Positions 1 to 13,268 of a DNA stretch of 64,000 nucleotides are shown in pieces; within the stretch, counting starts at the first letter, position 1; each line of letters begins with the position of its first letter. The stretch comes from Deinococcus indicus (GTDB lineage: Bacteria > Deinococcota > Deinococci > Deinococcales > Deinococcaceae). Location: positions 62,001-126,000 of the forward strand of contig NZ_NHMK01000020.1 of NCBI RefSeq assembly GCF_002198095.1, written 5' to 3'. Made by a program: the position numbers and the translations under genes. The notes under the pieces are model-generated. The model saw only the letters and a program-made list of their open reading frames with translations. It did no database searches and had not been told where the DNA came from.

Positions 1-1
1 C

Positions 2-298
2 AGCACTCCCGGAGCTGTGAACCCGACCTCTGCCACCTGGACGATTCCCGGCGCTACCACCAATGAAGTTCGCGTGATCACGCTCGCCTATGACAACACC
101 ATGGCGACCCTGGTACCTACCCGACAGCGCATTGATCCGGTGCTCCCGGCCGGTACTACCCTGAGCGTCACACAGTCGTTCAAGGATGAGGGCAGCTACC
201 GAATTGATTACATCGTGCAGGATCTGACAACCGGCTTCACCCGCTACTACCAGGGCGGCGAAGTGGTCGTTAAGAAGAATCCCACCGCCACTCCCTGA
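2..298 (+). CDS. C-terminal part of an unknown protein (cut by window edge)
   Basis: The reading frame is open from the first complete codon and ends at TGA (296-298), so this is the tail of a longer gene that begins before the window. The visible 98 residues are rich in Thr and Val with alternating hydrophobic residues, as in a beta-sandwich domain, and have no catalytic motif I recognise. A GTG at 17 could serve as a start but has no RBS and the frame continues upstream. It is followed by a palindromic repeat and a strong hairpin. Family unknown. Confidence 0.5.
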   Translation, partial: STPGAVNPTSATWTIPGATTNEVRVITLAYDNTMATLVPTRQRIDPVLPAGTTLSVTQSFKDEGSYRIDYIVQDLTTGFTRYYQGGEVVVKKNPTATP

Positions 299-350
299 TA
301 CGGACTCGGATTGAACGGGCTTTGCAGCTCATTCAATCGGAATCCGTATC
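297..350. repeat. short palindromic repeat, copy A
   Basis: Imperfect palindrome with 19-bp arms at 297-315 and 332-350 (17 of 19 positions pair) around a GC-rich centre. The left arm begins inside the stop codon of the preceding gene. The arm sequence (core CGGACTCCGATTGAA) recurs at about 2411-2545, 7887-7900, 19553-19578 and 27087-27240. This copy looks like a short version of that family in which only the two ends remain. Confidence 0.7.
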
Positions 351-359
351 AGCCTGAAC

Positions 360-396
360 GAGGAAGCCCCCCACCGCACTGGTGGGGGGCTTCCTC
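360..396. terminator. bidirectional terminator hairpin
   Basis: Perfect 16-bp stem (GAGGAAGCCCCCCACC at 360-375 pairing with 381-396) and a 5-base loop. It lies between a gene ending at 298 on the plus strand and one ending at 413 on the minus strand, so it can end transcription from both sides. Confidence 0.85.
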
Positions 397-412
397 GTGT
401 ACTGCTGTGCGT

Positions 413-2308
<1,896 letters not shown>

Positions 2309-2410
2309 GCTGCCAAGAATAGCGAAAAGCGTCAGGATTGTATCGGCCGTTCCCATCTGGGTGGCAGGTCATGGAGGTGGGGTCCGCGCGGAGGCCAGCG
2401 TGTCTGGCTT

Positions 2411-2545
2411 ATGCGGACTCCGTTTGTTTCGCCGACAATCCGGAACTTCACCGGATTGCCAGCTCCACGTCCGGAATCCGTTTCTCTCCCACTCGCTTCG
2501 CTCGGACCCAGCGGGCTTTGCAGCCCATTCAATCGGAGTCCGTAT
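2411..2545. repeat. MITE-like dispersed repeat, copy B
   Basis: About 135 bp bounded by inverted ends: ATGCGGACTCCG at 2411-2422 and CGGAGTCCGTAT at 2534-2545. The interior aligns by eye, in reverse complement, with 27087-27240, including the strings ATTGAATGGGCTGCA, AGCCCGCTGGGTCC and GAAGTTCCGGATTG. Its right end overlaps the glcE stop codon. No ORF inside, so it would need to be moved by another element's transposase if it is mobile. Confidence 0.7.
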
Positions 2546-3192
2546 TACAGGCTGGCGGCCAGGGTGCGGAACAGCGTGGGCGGCGTGGGGTGGGCGGCGC
2601 CGTCCTGCCAGCCGAAGCGCAGGTCGCGCAGGGGGCCGCCCTCGCCGACGCCCATGCCCTGCGGGAACAGCGGGGCGTAGTCGGGTGGGGTGGTGACGGG
2701 GACCGCACCGGGCAGGTCGAGGGCCGTGCGGACCTCGCGTTCGTGACCGAAGTGCACGACGTGCGTGCCGTCCGGGGCGGCCCAGGTGAAGCGGGCGGCG
2801 GTGGGGACCAGCGGGCCGGGGTGGACGACGTGCCCGGCGCTCAGGCCGGGGCGCAGGCGCAGCGTGACTTCCAGCGCCTCGCCCAGCAGGCCGAAGCTGC
2901 CCACGAAGGGGCGGGTCAGGTCGTAGCCCTGCACGTTCTTGACGGTGCGGCCGCCCGCGCGGATCACGCGGCCGCTGGGGGCACGGAAGGTGACGCCCAG
3001 AATGTCGGACGCGAACGGGAACGTCTGTCCGAAGCCGCCGCGCAGGATCAGGTCGCCCACCGTGCCGGGCAGGTTCACGCGCGGGAACGGTGGGTACAGG
3101 CCAGCGGGCAGCGCGGCGAAGACCTCGGGGAGGGTGGTGTCGCCGCTGACGGTGACGGTCTGATCGCCGGGGGACAGGTCAAGGATGGTCAT
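2545..3192 (-). CDS. glcE: glycolate oxidase FAD-binding subunit GlcE
   Basis: 215-aa FAD-binding protein of the PCMH fold, third gene of the leftward glcF-glcD-glcE cluster. The FAD-pyrophosphate loop is seen as [14 protein letters not shown] and the following [24 protein letters not shown] matches the GlcE pattern. E. coli GlcE is about 350 aa, so this is a short form lacking most of the C-terminal substrate domain. It should act with GlcD and GlcF to oxidise glycolate (from phosphoglycolate made during DNA repair or metabolism) to glyoxylate. The start has a clear RBS (GGAGG seven bases upstream). Confidence 0.88.
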   Translation of the reverse strand: MTILDLSPGDQTVTVSGDTTLPEVFAALPAGLYPPFPRVNLPGTVGDLILRGGFGQTFPFASDILGVTFRAPSGRVIRAGGRTVKNVQGYDLTRPFVGSFGLLGEALEVTLRLRPGLSAGHVVHPGPLVPTAARFTWAAPDGTHVVHFGHEREVRTALDLPGAVPVTTPPDYAPLFPQGMGVGEGGPLRDLRFGWQDGAAHPTPPTLFRTLAASL

Positions 3193-3215
3193 GGGGCGCC
3201 TCCAGCAGGGTAAAT

Positions 3216-3280
3216 GGTTGATGGTTGAAAGGAGATGGACGAACGGCCCCGCTGGTTCCATTGACCATCAACCATCAACC
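3216..3280. repeat. TGATGGT-type inverted repeat
   Basis: Perfect 13-bp inverted arms (GGTTGATGGTTGA at 3216-3228 and its complement at 3268-3280). The right arm covers the glcD stop codon and the left arm lies just before the glcE RBS, so the glcD-glcE mRNA can fold here. Related TGATGGT/ACCATCA runs occur at about 4728-4740 and 20236-20330. Confidence 0.6.
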
Positions 3281-4708
3281 TTCCACTCCTTCCGCAGGAA
3301 GAATCTTGCCGGGGTTCAGGGCGAGGTGCGGGTCGAGGGCGCGTTTGACGTTCCACAGGGCTTTCAGGGTGGCGGGGTCGACGGCGTCGGTCATGAAGTC
3401 GCGTTTCATGGAACCGATGCCGTGCTCGCCGCTCAGGACGCCGCCGTGCCGCAGGGCGACGAGGGCGATGTCGTGCGCGAGGTCGTGGACGGCGTGCGTG
3501 TCCTCGTGGCGGGGGTCGAAGAGGATGTTCGGGTGCAGGTTGCCGTCGCCGATGTGCCCGAACTGCACGAGGCGGAAGGGGCTGGCGTCGCCCAGGGCGC
3601 GGATCTCGCGGACCACGTCCGGGAGGGCCGAGCGGGGCACGACGATGTCCTCGTTCATGCGTTGCGGGCGGATGCGGCCCAGCGCGGGGCTGACGCTGCG
3701 CCGCGCGCGCCACAGGGCGGCCCCCTCGGCGTCGGTGGCGGCGCGGCGCACGGTGCCTCCGGCGCGTTCGCAGGCGTCAGCCACGAGTTGCAACTCGTCC
3801 TGCACGGTGTCCAGGTCGTCACCGTCGGTGTCGACCAGCAGCACCGCCTCGGCGTCTCGGGGCAGGCCGAGGTTCAGGTAGTCCTCGACGGCGTTCGTGC
3901 AGGCGCGGTCCATGAATTCCAGTTTGCTGGGCACGGCCCCGGCGGCGATGGCGGCGCTGACCGCCTCGGCGCAGGCTCCGACCTCGGGGAAGTGCGCCAT
4001 CAGGGTGCGGGTGTGCGGGGCGGGCGGGATCAGGCGCAGGGTGGCCTCGGTGATCAGGCCCAGGGTGCCCTCGGAGCCGATCAGCAGTCCGGCGAGGTCG
4101 AAGGCGTCGCGGGTGACGTGGTGCTCCTCGCCGTCCGCGTCCACGAAGCTGAGGGCGCGGACGTAATCGCCGGTCACGCCGTACTTGAAGCACATGGGGC
4201 CGCCCGCGTTCTCCGCGAGGTTCCCGCCGATGGTGCTCGTGCGGAAACTGGCGGGGTCCGGCGGGTAGATCAGGCCGTGCGGGCGGGCGGCGTCGGTGAC
4301 GGCCAGGGTGATCACGCCCGCCTGCGCCTGCGCCTCGCGCCGCTCGGGGTGGATGGTCAGGCGGGTCATGCGCGTGAACGAGATCACCAGTCCCGGTTCG
4401 GTGGGGGCCGCGCCGCCCGACAGGCCGCTGGCAGCGCCGCGCCCCACGATGGGCACGCCCGCCGCGCGCGCCGCCCGCACGGCCGTCACCACGTCCCCGG
4501 TACTTTCAGGCAGCACGACCGCCAGCGGCGTGGCACCGAACTGGATGGCGTCGTAGCGGTAGTTCAGGCGTTCGGACAGGTTCGACAGGACCTTGCGCGG
4601 CCCCAGCGCGCGGGTCAGCTCGGCGGCCAGCGCGCTGGGTGCCCCCCCGGCCGAGGCAGGCTTGCGGGCACCCGAATTCGTGGTCAGCGCCAGTTTCTCC
4701 GTGCTCAC
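3275..4708 (-). CDS. glcD: glycolate oxidase subunit GlcD
   Basis: 477-aa FAD-linked oxidase of the GlcD/D-lactate dehydrogenase family and the catalytic subunit of glycolate oxidase. FAD-binding motif [17 protein letters not shown] lies near residue 95, followed by [21 protein letters not shown] and [17 protein letters not shown]. The C-terminal FAD-oxidase domain shows [13 protein letters not shown] and [11 protein letters not shown], the conserved active-site histidine region. It lies 43 bases after glcF and 82 bases before glcE, all leftward, so one operon is likely. Length is normal for the family. Substrate could also be D-lactate, but the three-subunit context favours glycolate. Confidence 0.93.
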   Translation of the reverse strand: MSTEKLALTTNSGARKPASAGGAPSALAAELTRALGPRKVLSNLSERLNYRYDAIQFGATPLAVVLPESTGDVVTAVRAARAAGVPIVGRGAASGLSGGAAPTEPGLVISFTRMTRLTIHPERREAQAQAGVITLAVTDAARPHGLIYPPDPASFRTSTIGGNLAENAGGPMCFKYGVTGDYVRALSFVDADGEEHHVTRDAFDLAGLLIGSEGTLGLITEATLRLIPPAPHTRTLMAHFPEVGACAEAVSAAIAAGAVPSKLEFMDRACTNAVEDYLNLGLPRDAEAVLLVDTDGDDLDTVQDELQLVADACERAGGTVRRAATDAEGAALWRARRSVSPALGRIRPQRMNEDIVVPRSALPDVVREIRALGDASPFRLVQFGHIGDGNLHPNILFDPRHEDTHAVHDLAHDIALVALRHGGVLSGEHGIGSMKRDFMTDAVDPATLKALWNVKRALDPHLALNPGKILPAEGVEG

Positions 4709-4751
4709 GAAACCCCTCCTCCATCAGCCATCGACCATCCCCTCTCCCCTT

Positions 4752-6025
<1,274 letters not shown>

Positions 6026-6029
<4 letters not shown>

Positions 6030-6056
6030 GCGTGGAACCTCATGCCCTACAGGATA
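6026..6056 (-). promoter_or_regulatory. leaderless promoter and 5-codon mini-ORF before glcF
   Basis: On the minus strand a TATCCT -10 box (6056-6051) is followed by 7 bases and an ATG (6043) opening MRFHA-stop. Its TGA overlaps the TTG start of glcF. The spacing matches the leaderless promoters of other genes in this window. Ribosomes ending on the mini-ORF could reinitiate at glcF. Confidence 0.5.
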
Positions 6057-6138
6057 GGCGCGGCCGGGCGGGACGACAGGGCGCGCGGACGCTGTGGGCT
6101 AGGGGGGTACGGGCCAGGGGGTGCCCCGCGCCTCGGCG

Positions 6139-6681
6139 TTACTTGGTCAGCCAGCGAAGGATCAGGTCCGCACTGCGCACCGGGCTCAACCCCGACACGT
6201 CCAGTGTGGGTGCGGGCCACTCGCTGCGATCTGCATTCAGCCAACGATCCCACTGCATGTCCGGCCAGCTTCCCTGGGTGATCACGTCCGGGCGCCACAG
6301 CGGGTCGTGGTGGTGCAGGCGCAGCCATGCCGACCAGTTCAGGACATCCTGCGTGTCCTGACCGTCACCGCGCGTCCGCAGTCGCCTGATGCGCTCGACG
6401 TCACCGACGTCCAACAGGGCGTGACGGACCGTTGCAGTGCCGGGCATCGAGGGGGCAGCCAGCACCTCGCCTAGCGGGCACGGCCCGAGCAGCCCGAGAG
6501 TTCGCCCCGTCCCCAGAGCGGCCCGGATCCACTCATCTGTCACCTGCTGCCGCTCGGCTTTACCACCACCTCGCCACCGCTCGTCGAAGTCGTGCCAGTC
6601 GACTTCCGGGCACGCGCCTTTCAGGTGGGGCAGCAGGGTGGTCTTTCCGACGCCGGACGCACCGGCCAGCACGATCAGCAT
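6139..6681 (-). CDS. P-loop ATPase/kinase-like protein
   Basis: 180-aa protein with a Walker A motif at the N-terminus ([11 protein letters not shown], residues about 7-17) after a single beta strand, as in small nucleoside/adenylate-type kinases. A DFDERW stretch could hold an acidic catalytic residue. Substrate cannot be inferred. The start at 6681 places the P-loop at the usual distance from the N-terminus; an upstream in-frame start at 6741 would add 20 non-conserved residues. It stands alone between glcF and a rightward monooxygenase gene. Confidence 0.65.
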   Translation of the reverse strand: MLIVLAGASGVGKTTLLPHLKGACPEVDWHDFDERWRGGGKAERQQVTDEWIRAALGTGRTLGLLGPCPLGEVLAAPSMPGTATVRHALLDVGDVERIRRLRTRGDGQDTQDVLNWSAWLRLHHHDPLWRPDVITQGSWPDMQWDRWLNADRSEWPAPTLDVSGLSPVRSADLILRWLTK

Positions 6682-6782
6682 GCGCCGACTCTGACAGGTC
6701 CAGGCCCGGCAGACATCCGTCACCTGACCTACCGTGACCACGCGCAGCTTTTCCGTGTGCGCTCAGGCGCAGACTGCCGGGC

Positions 6783-7832
6783 ATGAGTGTTTCCTCTCCC
6801 CTGCCGCTGTCCGTGCTCGACCTTGTTCCCGTGCCGCTGGGGTCCAGCGCGGCCGGGTCGGTGGAGGCGGCGCTGGCGTACGCGAAGGCCGCCGAGGACG
6901 CCGGGTTCACGCGGTACTGGGTGGCCGAGCATCACAACATGGGCGCACTGGCCTCCAGCGTGCCGCTGGCGGTGCTGGCCGCCGCGTCGCAGCGCACCAC
7001 GCGCATCCGGCTGGGGTCGGGCGGCGTGATGCTGCCCAACCACGCGCCGCTGAGCGTGGCGGAAGGGTACCGGCTGCTGTCGGCCCTCGCACCGGACCGG
7101 GTGGACCTGGGCCTGGGGCGCGCGCCGGGCACGGACGGCCGCACGGCCCGCGCACTCCGGGGCGCGCAGGGAATGATCGAGGAGTCCTTCGAGCGGCAAC
7201 TCTCGGACCTGATCGCCTTCGGCACCGGGCAGTACCCGGCCGGGCACCCCTTCGCGGGCACGGTCGCGGCCCCAGCGGGCGAGGGCCTGTTCCCGCCGCT
7301 GTGGATCCTCAGCAGCAGCGGCTACGGCGCGCATGTGGCGGCGAAAGCTGGCGCGGGGCTGGCGTTCGCGTGGCACATCAACCCGGACACCGCGCAGGCC
7401 CGCGCCGCCGCCGACGCGTACCGCGCTGCGTTCCAGCCCTCGGAAGCCTTCCCGGAACCGCGCGTGATCGTCGCCGCGAGCGTCGTGACTGCGCCCACCG
7501 CCGCCGAGGCCGAGGAACTCAGCCTGCCGCTGGGTCTGATGTTCCTGCGCCTCACGCGCGGCGAGAGCGCCCCCTACCCCACCCTCGCCGAGGCCAAGGC
7601 CTACCCGTACACCCCGCAGGAACGCGCGCTGGCCGACTCCATGCGCCGGCGTGCCATCATCGGCGACCCGCAGAGTGTGGCCGCGCGCCTGCACGCCCTG
7701 GCCCGCGACGCGGCTGCCGACGAGGTGATCGTCAGCCTGAACATCCCCGACGCCGCCCAGCGCCGCGACACCCTGAAACTGGTCATGGACGCCGTCCGCG
7801 CGCAGGAAGCTCGGGAACTCGCACCCGCCTGA
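6783..7832 (+). CDS. luciferase-like (LLM class) flavin-dependent oxidoreductase
   Basis: 349-aa bacterial-luciferase-like monooxygenase of the MsnO8/YhbW type. Recognisable motifs: LSVLDLVPV at the start, [15 protein letters not shown] near residue 42, [21 protein letters not shown] near 77, [13 protein letters not shown] near 105, and [17 protein letters not shown]. The family uses reduced flavin (or F420) and oxygen on unknown small molecules. Monocistronic, ending at a strong hairpin. Substrate unknown. Confidence 0.85.
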   Translation: MSVSSPLPLSVLDLVPVPLGSSAAGSVEAALAYAKAAEDAGFTRYWVAEHHNMGALASSVPLAVLAAASQRTTRIRLGSGGVMLPNHAPLSVAEGYRLLSALAPDRVDLGLGRAPGTDGRTARALRGAQGMIEESFERQLSDLIAFGTGQYPAGHPFAGTVAAPAGEGLFPPLWILSSSGYGAHVAAKAGAGLAFAWHINPDTAQARAAADAYRAAFQPSEAFPEPRVIVAASVVTAPTAAEAEELSLPLGLMFLRLTRGESAPYPTLAEAKAYPYTPQERALADSMRRRAIIGDPQSVAARLHALARDAAADEVIVSLNIPDAAQRRDTLKLVMDAVRAQEARELAPA

Positions 7833-7848
7833 CAATCAGGAGGCATGA

Positions 7849-7880
7849 CAGGGTGGGTCCTGACCTCGGGACCCACCCTG
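7849..7880. terminator. bidirectional terminator between convergent genes
   Basis: Perfect 12-bp stem (CAGGGTGGGTCC at 7849-7860 with 7869-7880), 8-base loop, followed by CTGTTATAT. It separates the rightward monooxygenase gene and the leftward MFS gene. A partial repeat-family arm (GGAGTCCGTAT) follows near 7890. Confidence 0.8.
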
Positions 7881-7916
7881 CTGTTATATGGAGTCCGTAT
7901 CCGGCCCGGCCGCCGA

Positions 7917-9083
7917 TCAGCTGAACTGCACCTTCTTCGGTTCCGGGAGGCGCGCGGCGATGAGGGCGCTGGGAATCAGCAGGCTCAGTGCGGCGAGGGC
8001 AGCGGTGGTGGGGCTGGTGGCGTCGGCCAGCGCGCCGACAAGGAACACGAGGAGACCCGCGAAGCCCCAGGAGAAGCCCATCATGATCGAGCTGGCGACC
8101 GCGACGTGGCCGGGCGCGTACTCCTGCGCGGTGACGACGCCGACGGGGATGCTGGCGTTCACGGCGGCCCCGACGATGAAGGTCAGGGGGTAGAACCACC
8201 AGTGGGCGGGGCTGGAGAGGATCAGCAGGGCGAAGAAGGGGATGGTGGTGAGGATCGCGCCGCGCAGGACGGTCACGCGGCCCAGGCGGTCGCTGAGTCG
8301 TCCGCCGACGATGCCGCCGATGGCGCTGGCGACCGAGTACACGGCGAGCGTGACGGCGACCTCGCGCGCGCCGTAGCCGCGTGCCAGGAGCATGAACGGC
8401 AGCATGGCGTTGTAGCCCATGCTGGCCAGTGAGCGCAGGACGGCCATGGCCCACAGGGATACCAGGGGGCCACGGAAGATGCCCGCGTAGTCCCGCAGGG
8501 GGATGCGTTTGGCCTTCTGCACGCCGCTGGGGGTGACGGCGAAGGTGATGGCGGCGACGACCACGCCGATCAGCGCGAACCACGGCAGGTGCGTGAGGCC
8601 CACCCCGGCGAACACCGGGCCGAGGGCCATACCGGCGGTGCCGCCCGCGCTGAACAGGCTGGCCCACAGGCCGCGCCTGTCGGGGGGGCTGTGCTGCGCG
8701 ACGTAAGCCGCTCCGGCCGGGTGGAAGAATCCGCTGCCAAGTCCGGCGACCGCGACGAGCAGGATCAGCGCCCCGAACCAGGGCACGAAGCCCATGAGGG
8801 TCAGGCCGATCCCGGTCATGAGGGGGCCGAGCGCGGCGGCGTAGCGGCGGTCCAGTCGCTCGCCCAGGATGCCCAGCAGGGGTTGCAGGACGCTGCTGGT
8901 CAGCGAGTACACGCTGGACAGCAGAGTGACGGCGGCGATGCTGACCCCGTACTTGCTCTGCAGGGCAGGGGTCAGGGGCGTGAGCATGGCGCTGTAGGCG
9001 TCGTTGATGAAGTGCCCGGCGGTGACGGCCACGGCGATGGCGGTGGCGTGGCGGGTGGCGGTGGCGGTGGCGCTGGCCTGCAT
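7917..9083 (-). CDS. MFS transporter, fosmidomycin-resistance (Fsr) type
   Basis: 388-aa membrane protein with about twelve hydrophobic segments. The first contains AVTAGHFINDAYSAMLTPLTP, typical of the Fsr/MFS_1 exporter group, and the loop GILGERLDRRYAA matches the MFS loop 2-3 motif. Probably a proton-driven drug or metabolite exporter; the substrate is not known. I chose the ATG at 9083 because the membrane domain begins directly after it; TACCGT lies nine bases upstream, compatible with a leaderless transcript. Divergent from the next gene. Confidence 0.85.
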   Translation of the reverse strand: MQASATATATRHATAIAVAVTAGHFINDAYSAMLTPLTPALQSKYGVSIAAVTLLSSVYSLTSSVLQPLLGILGERLDRRYAAALGPLMTGIGLTLMGFVPWFGALILLVAVAGLGSGFFHPAGAAYVAQHSPPDRRGLWASLFSAGGTAGMALGPVFAGVGLTHLPWFALIGVVVAAITFAVTPSGVQKAKRIPLRDYAGIFRGPLVSLWAMAVLRSLASMGYNAMLPFMLLARGYGAREVAVTLAVYSVASAIGGIVGGRLSDRLGRVTVLRGAILTTIPFFALLILSSPAHWWFYPLTFIVGAAVNASIPVGVVTAQEYAPGHVAVASSIMMGFSWGFAGLLVFLVGALADATSPTTAALAALSLLIPSALIAARLPEPKKVQFS

Positions 9084-9273
9084 ATGGGCTGCACGGTACT
9101 GCGCGCGGCGGGGTGGGGTGGGGGTGACAGGCGACGAAGGGCGTCCCGGCGTCCGGACTGGCGGGCCGCCGCGTCCCCGCCCCCCCGGACGCACCTGATC
9201 GTTCAACATTCGGTGAAGACGACCCGGAGCAGCTGTGACAGCCCCGCAAGACCCGTGACCCTACCCTGGGAAC

Positions 9274-9810
9274 ATGACTGACCTGTTCCGCGCCTCGATT
9301 GCCCGCGCCCTCCCCAGCCCGGAGCGGGTGCGGGAGTCCCTGCGGCAGCTGAGCGGGCCGGACCTGCAGGCGGCCGCCGAGTACTTCAGCCGGACCCTGC
9401 CGGAGTTCGACGTGGCGGTCGCGTTGCCGGGCGCGGCGGGACTGGCGCAGGCGGTGGCGGACCTGCGCGGCGCGTTCCTGGTGACGGCCGGTCGCACGGC
9501 GGCGGGCCGCTGGGAGCTGGTCGCGCCGGACATGGCCGGCATCACGCGGGAGCTGGGGTCGGGGCGGCGGCCGGCGCGGGCCGCGCTCTTCACGCCGCAG
9601 CTGAAAAGCGGCCTGAAGGAACTGGAGGTCCTGCTGACCGCCGCCCGGCCCGGCTGGCTGGTGCCGGCGCTCGCGGCGGGCGTGGCGCGCACCGACGCGC
9701 TGGGCCGCGCCCGCCTGGAATTACAGGGCGTGCGGGTGGTAACGCCGGTCATGCTGGCCGACACGCCCGGCGGACTGGTGTTCGAGCGCCGTTATCCTCA
9801 CTCGGCCTGA
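9274..9810 (+). CDS. hypothetical protein
   Basis: 178-aa protein of unknown family. No signal peptide or membrane segment; a mixed helical pattern with a mid-region containing GRTAAGRWELVAPDMAGITRE. It starts at ATG six bases after TACCCT, the leaderless arrangement. Its last 13 bases overlap the end of the convergent methyltransferase gene. Confidence 0.65.
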   Translation: MTDLFRASIARALPSPERVRESLRQLSGPDLQAAAEYFSRTLPEFDVAVALPGAAGLAQAVADLRGAFLVTAGRTAAGRWELVAPDMAGITRELGSGRRPARAALFTPQLKSGLKELEVLLTAARPGWLVPALAAGVARTDALGRARLELQGVRVVTPVMLADTPGGLVFERRYPHSA

Positions 9811-10327
9811 CGCGCCTGCTGCCCGGCGCGGTAGTGGGCCAGGGCGCGTTCCTCGGCCGGGATGCGGATGCCCAGCAGCAGCGCGGCGTTCAGCAGCGTG
9901 AAGGCCAGCGCGGTTCGCCACGCGCCCACCGCGAGTGGCGCGGCGGCGAGTTCCAGCGCCACGACCGCGTAGTTCGGGTGCCGCAGGTAGCGGAACGGGC
10001 CGCCCGTGACGCGCTGCCCGCCCGGCACGATCAGGATGCGGGTGTTCCAGTAGCGGCCCAGCGTGCGGATCACCCAGTAGCGTAGTGGCTGGGCCAGCAG
10101 GAACAGCAGCAGCGCCGGGACGTTCACGCGCCGACCGTTGCGGCCTTCCAGGAACGTGAACACCATCCAGGCGGGGTGCAGCACGAAGAACAGCGGGTAG
10201 TGTTCCTGGCCGTACTCTGCGGCGCCCTGCTCGCGTGCCCAGCGTTCGTTGCGGCGCGCGACCCGCAGTTCCAGCAGGCGCTGCGCGGTCAGGAAGGCCA
10301 GCAGGCCGCCCGCCAGTGTGCGGGCCT

Positions 10328-10331
<4 letters not shown>
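9798..10331 (-). CDS. isoprenylcysteine carboxylmethyltransferase (ICMT)-family membrane protein
   Basis: 177-aa integral membrane protein with four to five hydrophobic segments. The signature GPFRYLRHPNY near residue 122 and the closing IPAEERAL fit the ICMT/PEMT-like methyltransferases, which use S-adenosylmethionine at the membrane. Bacterial members have varied or unknown lipid or quinone-like substrates. It overlaps the meaB stop by four bases, so it is probably cotranscribed with meaB. Confidence 0.8.
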
Positions 10332-11289
<958 letters not shown>

Positions 11290-11293
<4 letters not shown>

Positions 11294-11349
11294 GGCCTGC
11301 CCCGGCCGGAACGGGTGGATGGAAGGGAAGGCATGTGCCTCTCAGGCTA
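11290..11349 (-). promoter_or_regulatory. leaderless promoter and 14-codon mini-ORF before meaB
   Basis: Minus strand: TAGCCT (11349-11344), nine bases, then ATG (11334) opening MPSLPSTRSGRGRP-stop. The TGA overlaps the meaB GTG start. Same architecture as upstream of glcF. Two of the proline codons and a CTT leucine codon are near its start. Confidence 0.5.
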
Positions 11350-11406
11350 GCGCATGGGCGCGCGTCGGGGTTCAGCCGCGCAGGACGCCGTTCCCGCGAC
11401 CGCCGC

Positions 11407-12120
11407 TCACGGGGCCTGCCCGAGGACGTCGTCGGCCTCTGTGGCTTCCAGCAGGCTTTCGAGGTGGGCGTCGTCGTTGAAGCCCAGCAGCATGCCGCTG
11501 CCCTGGCCCAGCAGGACGCGCGTGACCGAGGTGTTCGACACGCTCAGGCGCGCCCAGGCGTTGGCGGGCACGCCGCCCAGCGCCAGACCGACCGCCACGC
11601 GGACCACGCCGCCGTGCGTGAACACCAGCACCCGCTGGCCGGGGTGCCGCGCCTGGATCTGCGTGAAGGCCTCGCCGCTGCGGGCGTACAGGTCCTCCAT
11701 GCTCTCCCCGCCGGGGCGGCGGGTGCTCCAGGGTTCGGCGCTCAGGGCCTGCAGGTACTCGGGGAAGCGGGCGCGGATCTCGTGGATGGTCAGGCCCGCG
11801 AGTTCCCCGACGTGAATCTCGCGCAGGCCCTCGTCGGTCTGCACCGGGGGTGCGCCGTGCAGCCGCTCGGCGACGATGCGGGCGGTCTGGGCGGCGCGGG
11901 CCAGGTCGCTGGTGTACACGGCGTCGAAGGGTTGCGCGGTCAGCCGCTCGGCGAGGCTGGACGCCTGCAACACCCCGATCGGGCTGAGCGGCACGTCCGT
12001 CTGCCCCTGGTAGCGGCCGTCGGCGTTCCAGGTGCTCTCGCCGTGGCGCACGACCCAGAATTCCGTGGCGGTGGCGCGGTCCGGCGCGGCGAAGCCGGTG
12101 GGGGCCAGCCGCCTGGTCAA
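11407..12120 (-). CDS. histidine phosphatase (phosphoglycerate mutase-like) family protein
   Basis: 237-aa protein of the branch-1 histidine phosphatase superfamily. The catalytic RHG motif is in FWVVRHGESTWNADGRYQGQTD near residue 22, with the second histidine in VLVFTHGGVVRVAVG near 165. Could be a broad-specificity phosphatase, a phosphoglycerate mutase homologue or an alpha-ribazole phosphatase; sequence alone does not decide. The TTG start overlaps the purM stop (TTGA), so it is translated with purM. Confidence 0.85.
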   Translation of the reverse strand: MTRRLAPTGFAAPDRATATEFWVVRHGESTWNADGRYQGQTDVPLSPIGVLQASSLAERLTAQPFDAVYTSDLARAAQTARIVAERLHGAPPVQTDEGLREIHVGELAGLTIHEIRARFPEYLQALSAEPWSTRRPGGESMEDLYARSGEAFTQIQARHPGQRVLVFTHGGVVRVAVGLALGGVPANAWARLSVSNTSVTRVLLGQGSGMLLGFNDDAHLESLLEATEADDVLGQAP

Positions 12121-13172
12121 ACGGCTCCCGTGAAGGTCACGCCCTGACCGGCCGTCATCTGGCCGATCACCCAGGGCTGCTCGCCGGCGGCCCGCAGGGC
12201 GTCCAGCGCCGCCTGTCCCTGCGCGGCGGGCAGGATGAACAGGAAGCCCACGCCCATGTTCAGCGCGCGGAAGGCCTCTTGGCGTTCCACACCGGCGCGC
12301 GCCACGATCAGCTCGAAGACGGGCGGGACGGTCCAGCTGCCGGTATCGACCTGCATGCCGATCCCGTCGGGGAACACGCGGGGCGGGTTGTCGATCAGGC
12401 CGCCGCCCGTGATGTGCGCCATGCCGCGCACGTCCACCCCGGCGGCCTGCAGGGCGTCGAAGGCCGGCAGGTACGAGCGGTGCGGGACGGGCAGCAGGTC
12501 CGCGAGCGTCTGGCCGTTCAGGTCGTCGCGCGCCTCGTTCCAGTCGAGGTCGTCCAGGGCCATGCGGGCCAGCGAGAAGCCGTTGGTGTGCAGCCCCGAG
12601 CTGGGCAGCGCGATCACGGTGTCGCCCGCCTCGATGCGCGCGCCGGTGATCAGGGCGGGGCGGTCCACGACGCCCACGATGGTGCCCACGATGTCCAGTT
12701 CGCCGTCCACGTACACGCCGGGCATCTCGGCCGTCTCGCCGCCCAGCAGGGCCACGCCCAGCGCCTCGCAGGCCTGCGCCGCGCCGGTCACGACTTCCGC
12801 GACCCGTTCGGGCGAGAGTTTGCCCATGGCGACGTAATCCAGGAAGAACAGCGGGCGCGCGCCCTGCACCAGGATGTCGTTCACGCAGTGGTTCACGATG
12901 TCGCCGCCCAGCCCGCCGAAGCGTCCGGTGCGGACCGCGACCTTGGTCTTGGTGCCCACGCCGTCGGTACTGGCGACCAGGACCGGGTCTTCCATGTGGC
13001 CGAACGCGGCGCGGAACAGACCGCCGAAGCCGCCCAGGCCGCCCAGCACGTTGGGGGTGTGGGTGCGGGCCACCGCGCCCTTCATCAGGTGAACGGCGCG
13101 GTGGCCGGCGTCGATGCTGACGCCCGCGCGTTCGTAGGCCGACGCCTGCGCGCCTTGCTTGCTTTCAGTCAT
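12117..13172 (-). CDS. purM: phosphoribosylformylglycinamidine cyclo-ligase (AIR synthetase)
   Basis: 351-aa PurM, which makes aminoimidazole ribonucleotide from FGAM with ATP in purine synthesis. Conserved segments: YERAGVSIDAGHRAV, VLVASTDGVGTKTKVA, DIVNHCVNDILVQGARPLFFLDY, LLGGETAEMPGVY and THITGGG-like AHITGGGLIDNPPR. Start chosen at 13172 with an upstream AGGAG. A TACACT box lies in the leader and the leader can form a small GTCCGC/GCGGAC hairpin. Followed by the histidine phosphatase with a four-base overlap. Confidence 0.96.
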   Translation of the reverse strand: MTESKQGAQASAYERAGVSIDAGHRAVHLMKGAVARTHTPNVLGGLGGFGGLFRAAFGHMEDPVLVASTDGVGTKTKVAVRTGRFGGLGGDIVNHCVNDILVQGARPLFFLDYVAMGKLSPERVAEVVTGAAQACEALGVALLGGETAEMPGVYVDGELDIVGTIVGVVDRPALITGARIEAGDTVIALPSSGLHTNGFSLARMALDDLDWNEARDDLNGQTLADLLPVPHRSYLPAFDALQAAGVDVRGMAHITGGGLIDNPPRVFPDGIGMQVDTGSWTVPPVFELIVARAGVERQEAFRALNMGVGFLFILPAAQGQAALDALRAAGEQPWVIGQMTAGQGVTFTGAV

Positions 13173-13268
13173 GTGCTCCTGCCTCCTGCAGTCCGCTGAG
13201 CGGACGTTCAGTGCAGTGTAACCAAACTCGCGCTGATCGGGGCCGGGCGGGGTCGGGGACAAGCGGGG

